Shown here: positions 23,700 to 36,800 of the stretch, piece after piece
Layout: each line of letters starts with the position of its first letter
Numbering within the stretch: position 1 is the stretch's first letter
DNA from: Dirofilaria immitis
Lineage: Eukaryota; Nematoda; Chromadorea; Rhabditida; Onchocercidae
Reading direction: 5' to 3'
DNA length: 64,000 bases
Assembly: GCA_024305405.1 (NCBI GenBank)
Contig: JAKNDB010000085.1
Location: forward strand, 1,054,001 to 1,118,000
Made by a program: the position numbers and the translations under genes
Notes under the pieces: generated by a model
Told to the model about the DNA's origin: nothing
The model's input: the letters and a program-made list of their open reading frames with translations, nothing else
The model's database searches: none

Positions 23700-25060
23700 C
23701 TTAGTAGAGAATTTGATGCAGAAATAACTTTGGTTATTTTATAATTTTAGTAGAGAATTTGATGCAGAAATAACTTTGGTCATTTCTTTAACCTCGATTA
23801 TACCAATCATCAAGAGTTGTGCATATAAATGCTTGTTCAAATAGAAGTGTCAATGTATGTATGATAGAAATAGCAATCGACGTGTAATAATTAAGGCGGG
23901 AGATTATTCGGTCAATGTTTAGCGTCACTATTTAATTCTTTACATTATAAAAAAAAATCAAAAAAACAATTAATTTATTGCATTATTTAATTTATGCAAA
24001 GTAACCATAAATTTTTCCACTATTTCATTTCATTTTTTTCAAAATTGCAAGCATATATTGCTCAGATGTTTTCGCATTTGCCACGAATTTGAATAATAAT
24101 GCATCCCAGTATAGTTCTGCGACTACAAGAAATAGCATTTTTGTTAGCGTATACTCTTTTTTAGAGCTTTTTAGAGAACTGAGCTCTTTTTAGAGCTCGT
24201 AGACACAACAGACACAATTTTAGCTTACATTTTACACTACACAATAAATATACAAGTATAAAATATATATATATCAATGTTAATTAAGAGTGGTTTACGT
24301 TAAACATTCAGACAACTGTTATTTTGGATAAACAAGGAACTTTACCGAATCCGCTTACAGTAATAGGCAATATAATAACAAATAAATGAAAAGATCTTGT
24401 CCTTTAAAATAAATGATGTAAATTTGATTAGATAATAAAATAAAAAAGAATGCGTAAGAAATGAGTCTGAGAAATCGAATGAGAAATTTATTTTATAATG
24501 TATTTGGAACTTCGCGATATTGAAATTCGGTACCTGATTCAAGCAAACGATTGTGAAATCAGAGCAAAAATGTTATTTTAATTTCTGTTTGTTTGCTGTT
24601 ATTGTTAGAATTAGGAAATAATATAATTACCGTTGTGAATAAGCACGTGTGGCCAACATTATTATTTCGATGTACTATTATTCAAATTACTAGCAAATGC
24701 GAAAATGTACGCTCTATTTAAAAAAAAATGAAATGAAATCGTGGAAAAAATGTATGGCTTCTTTGCATGAATTATTTTAAATAATGTAATACAGTAATTC
24801 CAACAATTTTTTTAATGTAAAAGATTAAATAGTGACGTTAAACAATGATCGAATAATCTCGCGCCCTCATTATTCCACGTCGATTGCTATTTCTATTATA
24901 CATAGATTAACATTCCTACCTGAATGAGTATTTATATGTATAGCTCCTAACGGTTCAAACAATTGGAGCTTTCAGAAGTTACCAAATTTTTCCTGCATCA
25001 AATTCTCTACTAAAATTTTAGTCCTTTCAACTTTAAATTTCATTTTATTTAATTTGTTTG
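23700..25060. repeat. 1.34 kb element with inverted arms, copy 2 (inverted)
   Basis: Reverse complement of 5572-6915, over 90 percent alike by eye, with both arms and the AGCTC hairpin cluster (about 24145-24200). A 57-base tract around the arm start (23695-23765) is partly duplicated. Together with ZNF copy E it forms an inverted duplicate of the 5.6-8.2 kb block. Confidence 0.8.
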
Positions 25061-25477
25061 AAGAATATTAGTCGCTTTTTCGAATTTCGTGTCATGAAAG
25101 AGATTTTGAAACTTCATAACGAACGTATGAATGAGTGCTCTTTTTGAAAATATCATTAATTTCTTATGAATTTCATAGAGATATTTTCCTCTCTTCTACA
25201 GTATTATTTTTTTTTTGTTATATAATTTCAACTTGTTTAACTTTGCTTTACGATATCTACAGCCGATCTACATTAGGATAGCTTGTTATGCTTATGATAT
25301 AAATGAAATATATCGTATTTTACTAATAATGAACACAAAGTCTTTACAATTCAATAGTAATTTATTTAGAAAAACAGTTGTTAGAAAAAATTTTCTCAAG
25401 ATCAAATCTTTTGTAAGACGCAGATAATTCCACTTCTTCGATGTAATTGCGTCTATTAAATTTAACTATATTTTCAG

Positions 25478-26460
25478 AAATCGAAAAAAAGAATACTTAT
25501 CAATGTACGTTTCATTCTTCCTTTTTCATCTTTCAAATATGCAACATTCAAACGGGTAAATTAATTAAAATTTTAGGAAAAGAATAACATGATACTGCAA
25601 TATTTTGAAGATTTCAAAATTTGAACAGAGTCGGACAATATCATATTTTGAGGAAGCACAACAACAACTGACAGAATCGTTCGATTTATTAAAATTGAAT
25701 GAGGAACAGGGGAACCGTTAGACTTATCAGTGGTTGAAGTAAATGAGAAAGAAACGGAATCATCGAATTTATGACTGATGAAAATTAATGAAAGAAAAAC
25801 AAAAATTGTTAGACTTATCAATTAAAAAAGTGAATATAAAAGAAGCAGAGGACCAATGTAACATATCAATTCAAAAAGCAGAAAATGAACCAACGAAATT
25901 AAATGACACAATGAATAATGAACATAGAGAACTACTGAATTTATAGAATCAAGAAGCGGATGAAGAAGAAAAAAAGGAAAAAAGAAAATAAATGTCATGT
26001 TTGCAGAAAAGGTAACTTAAAAGAATATATGAGAACTCATACCGGTGACAGCCATACAGTTATTTGAATTGCGGGAATAGTTTTATTCTAATAGAGAGTT
26101 TAAAAAGCCATATACAAATTCACAGCGGCGAGAAACCCTATAATTGTTTGGAATGTTAGAAAATTTTTAATCGAAAATTTAAAAAACGCATAAAGTGTTC
26201 ATAACGCGGGGATCCTATAGTTGCTCGGAATGTAGAGAATTTTACTCAAAAAGGAGTTAACAATGCAAGTTCAAATTCATAGCGGCGTGAAGCCATATAG
26301 TTGCTTGGAATGTAGGAGATGTTTTGCTTGAAAAAGTAGTTTAAAAGAGCATATAATAACTCATTCAATTATTCTGCATACAGTGATAGTTTTAAATCGA
26401 ACAAAAGTTTAAAATCTCACATAAAGAGTTTTCATGCTAAGGAAATAAACACTTAAATGG
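25478..26460 (+). pseudogene. C2H2 zinc-finger pseudogene (ZNF copy F)
   Basis: The exon 1 acceptor (ATTTTCAG, ending 25477) is kept, but the family start codon is ATA at 25493. The second exon (about 25650 on) reads EAQQQLTESFDLLKLNEEQG and then breaks. PLDLS-like remnants are visible (NRLDLS-type text). At least five finger remnants follow to about 26440, including YNCLEC, YSCSECREFY and YSCLECRRCFA, each with missing residues, stops or frame slips. It is the longest copy by finger number, so the ancestral protein may have had more fingers than copy C. Confidence 0.82.
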
Positions 26461-28019
26461 TTTGAAAATGAAAATTCATTGCTGTTTCCGAGATTGTTAA
26501 TTATCCATGTAATTCATCAATTGAATGCTTACTGTTTAGTCAATTTTTATTTTTGTTCTAGCTGTATTCATAATAATTTTTCTAATATTATTGTTGTTGT
26601 TTCTTTATAAGTTTTTCATTTATTACTTCATTTTTTTTCCTTTTAATGTAATCTCCTCTTTATGTCCACCTATGCATTTCATAGTCTTTGCATTCTCATC
26701 TACTGAAACATGCACAATATGCAAGCACATATAGCATGCAGAATATGCAAATAAGTTTTGATTTATTAAATCAGATTATTGCCTGTATAAAATGCAAAAA
26801 AATTGTTTGGGAAAAAATATTTCCTTCCGATCGTCACATTTTCCTACGCGAATTCGTACTAGTTCTGCGGCATATGGAGGAAGGCTTTTTCCCCATTATA
26901 ACAAACGAAGGCTCATGTGCATTTCAAAGAATCATACCATTATGCAGAAATTGTCCGAATACTAAATTTTACTAGACTAATTAATAAAATTAACAAAGTT
27001 AAATAAAAATAAAATACGCAGTGAGTCGTTGCATAATCTTAATGACTGCATCATGTAACAAATTTTACATTCCTTAAGGTTATTTCTTATGCGCTTTTTA
27101 TTCGTCCGCTTGTTGTCATGATACAGCCAATTTCACATCCTTTCTTTTACGATTAAAAACAATTTAACACATACGAAATCCTTTATCTTAAAAATAATTT
27201 TATTACAATTTTTATGCTGCAATCAATTCCATTATAGTTTTTTCTTTTATTTTAAGAAATATCTTTCTAATATTTGTTGTAATCTACCCTTACTAAATAT
27301 ATTTTTGTACTAATAGAAAATTATATATATTCATGATTGATATATAAAAGACAGAATAAACATTTCTCCCGATCTAGTGGACAACACTACGCCAGCCAAA
27401 CCTACCAAGGAAACTTCTCCAATAAAAACCCTTCCTTTTCTACAGAAATTATTAACTTTTCCAGCTGAGCGATTATTTTGGAAACCGCGTAATATGGCGT
27501 TCTATTTGTAAATTTTTTATTTCCCTTGCATACTTAAGAACAAAAAACAAGAAATATAGAAAAACAAAAATATCTAAAGAAATAAACCTTTTGATAAAGA
27601 GTAAAGAATTCTAAAATTAAAATAATCCTTTAAAGATCAAAACCTCGAACATATGAATCACACAGACTAAAATTATCCTAACATATCAAAAGAACTTATA
27701 TTCCTACTAATCAATAATTAGTCATACAAAAATCATATACTAAAATTCTAGCTTAAAACCGCGCTTAAAACGGATATACTTATTATACTATAAAGCCCAA
27801 AATTTCATGAATGCCGTTTGCACCTTTGACATTATTGGAAAACAATATATATTAAGACATTGTATTTGCATAAAAATTGTGCATAATTATCAGTATTTCA
27901 TCGAACTATATTAGAAGAAATCTGCAGAAGAAATTAAATGTTACGCTCAGAATAATTATTATATTCAAGATAACTGGATTAGTAATTCATGAAATTTTTG
28001 GAATTGTTGTGAAAATTTT
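26461..28019. other. Intergenic with one protein-like open stretch
   Basis: No gene is supported. Bases 27343-27510 (plus) are unusually GC-rich and stay open for about 55 codons (SPDLVDNTTPAKPTKETSPI and beyond) behind a TATATAAAAG motif. This could be a lone exon or the end of a retroelement; no splice-framed partner was seen. The open frame at 26688-26975 lacks recognisable features. Confidence 0.4.
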
Positions 28020-28370
28020 TCTTGCGGGGCGACAAACACAGAAGAATTAAATTTTGTTTATTAGAAACAATTTAGTATTAGGCGAAATGCGTAACAATAC
28101 GATTGAATTTGAGAAGTATATATAACAACCAAGAAGTGATGATTTTCAAATAGAAAAGCCAACCCATTGTCCCTGTGATTGATTATATAAGATTTCACAA
28201 CCAAAGAGTGATGATTTTTAAATAGAAAAGACAACCCATTGTCCCTGTGATTGATTATATAGGGTGATAAAAAGGGCGTGATGAGAAAAAATTTGGATTG
28301 GAAAGATCTGTAAATGGATAAAATAGATGTTTTAAGAGGGACGAATGATGAATAGAAAAATTTGTTACAA
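28020..28370 (+). pseudogene. Fragment of gene X, copy 2 (first exon), with internal 72-bp duplication
   Basis: The text IRNNLVLGEMRNNTIEFEKY matches copy 1 at 8.4 kb. After it a 72-base segment is repeated (28127-28198 and 28199-28258), each copy carrying CCCTGTGATTGATTATATA. The tail (AAAAATTTGGATTGGAAAGA and following) matches copy 1 to the GGGACGAATGATGAAT end. In this copy the piece lies downstream of its partner exon at 23.4 kb, so gene X has been rearranged. Confidence 0.65.
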
Positions 28371-29996
28371 ACAATGTATTTTTAGGAATTTTATAAATTT
28401 GAATTAATTTCCTCTCGGTTTCCCGACAGGAATCGAAAAATTTATTCAATTCTTGCATTCCTTCAATGGTTTCCTTAACTTTTTGAGGTTAGTCATTGAA
28501 ATACGCTGCTGAATTTATCTTCTATGCTATTGTTTGCAATCCTATTTAAAAAAATGCATTTTTTCATATCTGATACGAATTATAAAAATTAGTTAAAAAA
28601 TTCTCAAACGATGATTCTATTGTAATGAAGCAAGTTATTAATTTCGCTTAATTCATTTTTCATAGTTATATTTATCATTATTACATAGCAATACAAGCAG
28701 TGATTTTAAAAATGAAATAGTTGTTAGATTCAGATACTTTTAATTATATGCTTGATTATTTATTTATGAGTTATATGCATGTGTGTTTGTATTCCTTTCC
28801 GTTTGTACGTGTAAGCTTTATTAAAATATAATTTTCATACTGTGATTGAGAATAACATAGCTGACTGTCCAAGAAAATATACTTATGACGGTTTTATTAA
28901 TTTTAAAATCACTTTTATTATTATTCAGTTGATATTTGGCTATTAACATTAAATTATATGATATGATCAGATATCAAAATTTGCTGAAATGTTTCGAAAA
29001 TGGAAATTTTTTGTGTGGTCGATTTCTTCAACTATGTCAAAAATTGATCGATTTTTCTCTCTTTCAATGGTAGCACCTCAAACATAAGTAACTAAATCTT
29101 TATATCGATAAATTTAATAATATATCAACGAACGCAGCAATTACAAGATCAATACACAAATTCAATGATTTCAATAAAACAATTTTAATGACGATAACAT
29201 AACTTAAATGAAAAGGAGATTAAATAATTGCCTTTATAGATGATGTCCAACAGCCTTGATGTAGTACATTCTTTATGATGGTCTGCTTTTAGACTCTGGT
29301 ATGATTGTGAATATAAGAATAAGGGAAGTTTTGTTATAGAGTGGGAATTACAACTTATAGACAAAGGTGAAACATTTTTAGCTTAAATTTTACATTATAC
29401 ATTAAATGCAAGCGTACAAGTTAAACCCTTTTACGTGAAATCCATCACAAAGAAAACATTAACTTTTCTGATTCCGTATTCTCTTCGCGTTTTTAGCTCA
29501 CTTGCAACTATTTTTAAATGTTTATATAATATGTCAAAAATTTTCATTCAAAATGATATTTGTCGATATGTATTTTTTAGTTTCAAAAGAAACATTGATA
29601 AAATGCAATTATGTGTTTCTGTCATCGTATTCTTGCAAAATGACTATGTCATTTTGACTAAAAATAATAAATATTAATTAAAAATAAGTACATGCAAATA
29701 ACAATATATGGTACCCACTGTTAATTCATATCATTTAAAATTATTTATAAATTTATCAAAATTCAACAAAAATATCAAAATTTTGGCTAAATTGTTGAAA
29801 TTAATGAAATGCAAAATTTTATCATACATTTTAATGTCAATAACTTTAATTACGACGAAATATTCTGCCATTTTCATCATCAACATCACTGAAACATTCA
29901 TTTATTTTTTCTACTTTTTTTTAAAAAAAAATTTCAGATAAGTTGAAAAAATCCAACATATTAATCATATTCTAAATCATTTGTGTTATTAAAAAT
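28371..29996. repeat. Diverged dispersed-repeat DNA, no supported gene
   Basis: Bases about 29015-29140 resemble 37440-37590 (shared TGGTAGCAYCTCAAACWTA and AATATATCAACGA landmarks), and 29340-29425 resemble 38280-38330 and the core of the 5.6 kb element (TTTTAGCTTA.ATTTTACATTA). Open frames at 29435-29677 and 29708-29941 are AT-rich and featureless. Confidence 0.5.
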
Positions 29997-32317
29997 TTAT
30001 TTTTTCAATATTATTCGCTTTCTTCCTGGACGTTGTAACCATCGATGTTTTATAATTTCGTCAACAGTTGCTCGTTCATCTGCGTCGACTTTCAACATTT
30101 TCAGAAGAAATTCTGTTAAATGACAAATTTTTATTATCAAAAGAATAATTGAAACATTTTCTAAACAAATTATTCATTCTTTAACTATATATCGTTTTGA
30201 ATAACTTGTAATTAATTTGATAATACATGTACCAATCGAAAAACTCAAGAAATTAGAAATTTTTGAAAAAAATACAATCAAAATTTATCGAGAAATTTAT
30301 TCAATTGTATTATATCAGTAAATAATTATTAGCTTACTTGATACATTTTCACGTGATTTTGGAAAATGGAAAAAACATGCTTTATGTTCCGTCAGAAGCC
30401 ATCTGTGATAAACTTGATCTCGTGTTCTTTAAATATAATATTTACTTTTTTACTTGAAAAAAACTTTTAGAAGCTATAAATAAATATTTTAATTTAAATA
30501 AAAGATAATTTTTAAACTTAAGAATTCACTTGTCTGCTATTTCCCATGGCACATTATTCTTCAACAGAAAGTGAAAAAAATACCGCATGCCCAAATATCT
30601 GCACAGTCCGGCCTGTAATATATAAATTTGAGAAGAAAATTTTTTCCTCTCTTCATCATATCTCAAAATATGATATTTTAAAGAACTTTTAAGTTTGAAA
30701 AAATTTTCAACATGTAAATTATTTATTATACCTGTATTCCTTATTAAAAGTTTCTGGTGCAGCATATGCTTCGGTTGCATAGACCGAACCAGACATTATT
30801 GTTCCTGATTTAAAATGTTTCGCGTGATCAAAATCTGTTAATTTCAGAGTTCCTAAATAAGCAATTATCAATATTTCCCATTATTGTAATAAATTTAACT
30901 ATACATAAATGAATTAGTTTTTTGTCGAAATTTAAAATAAACTAAGTTGAGTTATCTCCTCGTATCAGTTCGTATTAAAAAATACTAATACAATAATATC
31001 AAATATATATATATATATAAACAATTTAATGTCATATATTAAATCAAATAAAATTTAATATTGTATAATATGAAGATTGCACCGTGTCGAGTCAGGATAC
31101 AATTCTCAACCTTTATATCCATATGAGCTATACATAAATGATGAATATGTTGTACTGCCTTTAAGAGATCAGTAAACAGTGATCGTATTTTTAGATTTCC
31201 CATTCGTCGCTTTTCTAGAAGAAAAAGTAATAATTAAATTTTGAATGATAAATATTGATGAGCGGATTAAATTTTTAACAAAATGGCAAATTTTTTGTCG
31301 CCATTAACTTCAAAATTGATATAACTGGCAAATAATTTCGAATATATTTTAAATTAATTTGAAAATTTGTATTAATTTTTTGGCAATTATTTTTTCAAAT
31401 TTTTAAATGATTAATTTATACTTAGAATGTAATTCTCTTCGATAAAGTCATAAAGATCACGGCCATCGAGATATTCCACAAATTGCTGCGTACACAAGTT
31501 AATTTTACGAAAACCAATCAATTTTACAATATTAGGATGATTACCGATAAGCTCTTTTAATTGCATAGCCTAAATAATTTTCAAACAAATGTAATTGTTG
31601 TTTATAAAAAGAAAAAAAAATAAAATAAAGCACTTTTAAAATTATGAAATTACAGTTTTTAAATGTCGCTTCATACGTTCAATAGTTTTACGTTGACATT
31701 CCTCATCTTTTTCATAAACTTCCGTACTACGATCTTGCTTACGGCATATTCGCATTGCAAATTGTAATCCATCATTATTTGTTGTAAGATATACTTTAAA
31801 GTTACCACCTATAATGTGAATATATTTTCACATTTTACAAGTCAAATTTTAATGATACTATAAAATTTTAAGCTATATTACTATGTTATCTATTATAATT
31901 ATTTCAATTAAATATATCTCAATAAATACAATGGAACATTGTACACTTATAAAAGAAAACTATTCTATTTTGATCAAACCTACCTTCGCCAAGTATTCTA
32001 TTAATTTTCCACATTTTTCCTTGTAATTCTACCGGCATAAAACTTTCATCGATAATAGCATTTTTAAGATCTTCATAGTGGTTAAAATCTTTAAATCCAA
32101 AGGTACCGCTACAAATAGTACTAGAAGAAGCAATAGCAGATGAATTAGAAGCACCAACAGAAGGATGATTATTTTCTGATGATCTCGGTGGGTCATCGGT
32201 AATAGTAAGATCATTATTTGTTAGTGAACTTAGTAAAGGATCAGCAATGGCAGGATGATTATTTTCCGATATGTCCAGTGCAGAATTAATCACTTTCACA
32301 TTCGAAGTATTTGCCAT
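29997..32317 (-). CDS. CHK1-like protein kinase with degenerate active-site motifs
   Basis: Eight exons join in phase: 31984-32317 (ATG at 32317), 31654-31808, 31422-31569, 31083-31214, 30732-30852, 30530-30612, 30338-30426 and 29997-30112. They give about 392 residues. An acceptor (TACTACAG) three bases before the ATG suggests spliced-leader addition. The first 80 residues are a Ser/Asn-rich tail. The kinase domain follows: glycine loop LGEGGNFKV, FAMRIC in place of the usual A-x-K, HPNIVKLIGF, catalytic loop HMDIKVEN, DFD in place of DFG, YAAPE and WACGIFF. The end (PWEIADKTRDQVYHRW, then ERATVDEIIKHRWLQRPGRK) resembles CHK1, the DNA-damage checkpoint kinase. Arg for the ATP-anchoring Lys suggests weak or no catalysis. 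Exon 30530-30612 is one base short: a run of seven T at about 30570-30580 needs eight for the frame to continue. This is probably an assembly error, otherwise a recent loss. Confidence 0.88.
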
Positions 32318-33548
32318 TATCTGTAGTATTGATTATTGATTAACTAATCAATCTCATATTTATAGTATCATAATTTTTTTCTTCAATTTTTATTCATGTT
32401 TGAAAATGCATAAATTTCAGTCAAGAAAAAACGTGAGTGATAAAATGTTACCAATCATTCATGATGCGATAATAATATGTCTCTTTATCGTAACCTAAAT
32501 GATACAAGAAAGAAACGAATATTTCGAATAAATATTCATTTCTTTTAAGCTACTTCACAACTTAATTCCATTTCCATTTTAAATATTTAATTCGTTTTTA
32601 AATTATTTTGGTTACAGAAAAGTGATGTATTATATTTGCATCATAAATTGATTATTCCTTAATTTCATATATTATAAAAAAATACATACTATTGAATAAT
32701 TATAATTTTTCTGCTAATTCCGAAAGATATCGCACACAAAATAACAACAATAATTGAAACAATCCCATACGTAAACTGCAATCGCTGCAAATTATTTTTG
32801 TTAATATTTTAATATTTTTCCATGACCTCTTACGGGTCACACATTTCTTGCCTGCCCATTATCACAACTACTGTTTCTACTATCAATCGCATTAAGACAC
32901 TCATGATGCTCATAATTTGTCTTTGCCTCAAATAAAGATCAAAGTCAGTTGGTAGAAACATCGAAATGATTTCAAATGATTTTAAAAAAAAATTTGACAT
33001 CACCTTTCAAAAAATAAATTTCTTCAAGTTCATTGATCGTCAAAGTTTCAAAACTTCCAATCATAAGGAAATATATAAATCTATAATTGTTTCTATTATT
33101 TCACAAATGATTTTAGGAATAAAACTACTGAAAAGCATAATATTACAGTGTATTTTCTTTTAGAGAAATTAATTTTGTTAAGAATAAAAGGGAAATATTG
33201 CATCAGATAATACATGAACGACCAAATATGCTGAAAATGCTATAAATTCCTTATCTTCCTTCATCGTCAAAAGTCGAACTATCAGTGGTATATAAGTAAT
33301 GAGAGAAAATACTTTGAAAATTGAATTAATCATATTTATCAACGAAAATACAATCATTAAAAGAATGAATGATTCAAAAAATTAATCGTTAAAAGTTAAT
33401 AAAGTTTTGAATGAAAAAATAATGTCTGTTGCAAATTTTGATGTGCAGAGAACAAGTTTGTAAGGATTAATTTCATATAATATTTTGCAAGCAGCAAAAC
33501 TTTCAAAGCAAATTTCAATCATTCCTATCAGATATCTTGTCATGTAAT

Positions 33549-33835
33549 TTATGCAATCATTTCTCTTTTCGTCTTTTCACAGAATAAAAACAATACTCCT
33601 CCAATAATCTTCAAGTTGGTAACCCAAAACAAAACAATCATAACCGTTTTTCTTACCTTATTTATTTTGCTATAATATAATATTTTTTTCGAAATTAATA
33701 CTGTACTTTCACAAAAACTTGTTGTGATAAAAATTAGGTTATTAGAAACATTTTCTAGGTTCTCTTTCAACCATTCTCAATTTTTATAATAAACTGGAAC
33801 AAAAACTCTCGCAGTCTTTAGAACGCTTGTTGGAT
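33549..33835 (-). pseudogene. Membrane-protein-like segment with one in-frame stop
   Basis: Behind an ATATTTAG acceptor (33836-33837) the frame reads PTSVLKTARVFVPVYYKN, TGA (33776-33778), EWLKENLENVSNNLIFITTS, then a second hydrophobic stretch (TVMIVLFWVTNLKIIGGVLF) and a stop at 33549. The same frame is open further upstream to about 33905. Two hydrophobic segments suggest a multi-pass membrane protein. The TGA may be a mutated Trp codon. It may instead be an exon ending at the GTAAGA donor near 33650. I do not recognise the family. Confidence 0.4.
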
Positions 33836-36800
33836 CTAAATATTTATGTTTTATTCCTGCTTTCAGTATTGTCCCTCCAAAATTCGTGATAGTCAAACAA
33901 TGAAGAACGAAGATTGGGTAGATTAAAACGATATTTATTCAGAAAAATCTTAGAAATCCATAGCAATTGATTAACCGATAATTAGTTAATCAGCCATATT
34001 CATTCATCATTTAATTCATTCTCTAGGATACAATCATTCAAACTTTCGATTAATAATGAAATATATCACACTGATTGAAAGTAATATGAAAAATATAAAA
34101 AGATAATTGATATTGTTTAGGAAAAAATTTTTTTCTGATATTGTTATATTGAATTTGAAGTGTTTGAAAATGTAAAGAATTGAAAAATAAAGTGTCAATT
34201 GATTCCACAGTATCACATAAGACATATAGTTTCATTCAGTCCAAAATGGAATCATAGTGAATCTGTAATTATTTAAATAATTAATTCTTGCTTTCAAATT
34301 GTAAATTGAACCTTCTGATGTAGCAGAATGTAAGGTTTATTGCATACTATCACGCATATTTAAGCGTTCATATTCGAAAATTCAACATCATCATGATGCC
34401 ACAATAATTAAAGTCAATTTTTTAAAAACCAATTAGACAAGCAAATATTTTATCATTAAAATGTCGTAAATATTTTAAGAAAAACGAAAAATTTAGAAAA
34501 TATTACCTGATAAATAAGAAACACGCAACGCTGCAACAACAGAATGACCTCTACAAATACCGTTTATATGAACTATTACTGGTTAACTTACTATCGATTT
34601 CAGTATTATGATTATTCCACAGTTACCAATCAGAATAGCTATACCTTGAGGTCAAATAAAACTATGCACAATCTTGAAATGTTTTCGTTTTTCTTTCAAT
34701 CGTCGAGGGAGAAGATAGACGACGGAAGAGGATGATATGACCTCTGAATACCATCTTGTAAGCACATTTCTCACTCTGATCATCTCTTATTTTTCTCTTT
34801 CATTATCTTTTGATAATCGCTTAAAAATTTTCAACACTCTAAACGTCCACATTCTTCAACATATATGTTGTCTTTCCCTCCAAAGGTTTAGCGACGAGAT
34901 AATTTGATCCTACTTCCTTTGTTTTTGCTCGTTTCATGTGTCAATTTATCGTTATCAAAGTAAATTGCTCAATGCATAGTACTACCAGAATAAACTTTTA
35001 AAATATGTGTTGATAATAACACATTTTTTATGTTGATACTTTTCAATGAGTTAAATAAACATGATTCGACTCATCGAATATCATAAATTCTATAGTCATT
35101 GAATGAGGTGAAATGTAAGCTATTTTATTAGTCTTTCCCTTTCCATTTTAGTGGATCCTGCCGTTTCTTTTTTCCGATATTTTAAAACCGATTAACAAAT
35201 TTCATCTTCTGAAAATGGTTATATTTCGTGATGCAACAATTATCTACCAAACAATCCCCTTCATTATGCAATTTTAGAAAATTAATAATCGATATTCTTA
35301 CATTAATATGATTTTCAATTAATCGTTCGCATGAAAATTTATCGTTAAACAATAGCATTATTTATATTACAGGTTTTAAATCATAACAATTGTGAAATTT
35401 TGCAACAACATATGCTTATTTCGCTATCCTTCCAATAATATACTCGAAATTTCAATAATTTTTTCAAGCTTTATGCTCTCCTTTTACTTTTAATTAGTAA
35501 TGCACAAAAACAACCGTTGAAATAAAAAGATGAAACAAAATATTACAGGATATTCTGAAAAATACGAAAAATAAAACATATATGTATGTATACAATGAAA
35601 CTAAAATAACAATAGTAAATAATTTTTGCACATAATTTTTATCGTCTCCTCTTTTTTTATCTTAACACTTTTGTTAATACTACAAACATTTTTGATGATA
35701 TTTAAAAAATTGCTTTAAATATATATTACTTTTTCAGCACATTTCTTGCATATTTTCGATTATAGTTAAATGTAAAATTTTCCTTATTTGCGTTACTTGG
35801 CAATTTTTATGTAAGAATAGAAATTTCTCAATTTCCCTTAGATTCAACAGTTTGGAGAAATAATCTTAAAAATGATGATAGACGGTAATAATAGACTTTT
35901 GCTTTCAGCTTTTCTCATTTTTCGGTTGGTTTTACTTACTTTAACTATAATAAATGAAGTTCACAAGAAGATATAAAAATTCAGTAGCAATCGTTAAAGC
36001 AAAAGAATGGATAATTTCGTCGAATTTGACTTGATTTTTGAAATTATTTTTTTGATTTCGTTAAGTGTACACAATAATGCCTGAAGACAGTGTTCTTGAC
36101 GACGCTAATCTATGGTCTGTAATGCCGTAATTATAGTTCATCAAAACAATCAGTAACTACATTAAAATAATAATAAGACATATAGGAGCTTGAAATTATT
36201 AGGTTCTCGTAAAAATTTCACTTTCATGATTTATCGGATTTGGTCGGTTATAAGCTTGGTAATATGTAATTCTATAAATCTTACTCATTGTATTGTCACA
36301 TTTTTGAATCATAGTTATCGTTTTCCAGGTTGACTAGCAGTAGTATGATCCGTATGACACAAGGTTATGTTTTCTAATGTGTTTGAAATTTTAAATAGTA
36401 ATTTCTTGCCATAATGCAACTTGCAAGTCATTCTGCACTTTATGTGATTTATCATTATTCTGGGCATGCGGATTATATTTTTCACGAAATTTCTTTATTT
36501 ACATATAAAATATAGATTTTTATTGTATTTTTTTCAAAATCTTCAGTAAGTTCATGCTTTAGTTTACATGACAAAATACAATTGCAATTTAATGCTTTCG
36601 AAAAAAGTTGCAACTACTGCTCAGATATTTTCAATGATTGATTGCATTCATACCGTAAATTTATGAAGAAATTGATCAAAAAGACGACGTGATACTATTA
36701 TGCAACCATCTTTTGTTTTCAACACTTGTATTTTTTTCACTTGTGAGAACAAATTTCCTAACGCAATAGATTGAATATGCTGATCACAATAATTTTTCCT

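Noticed and set aside
26688..26975. 95-codon plus-strand open frame
   Set aside because: No recognisable motif, splice partner or similarity within the window.
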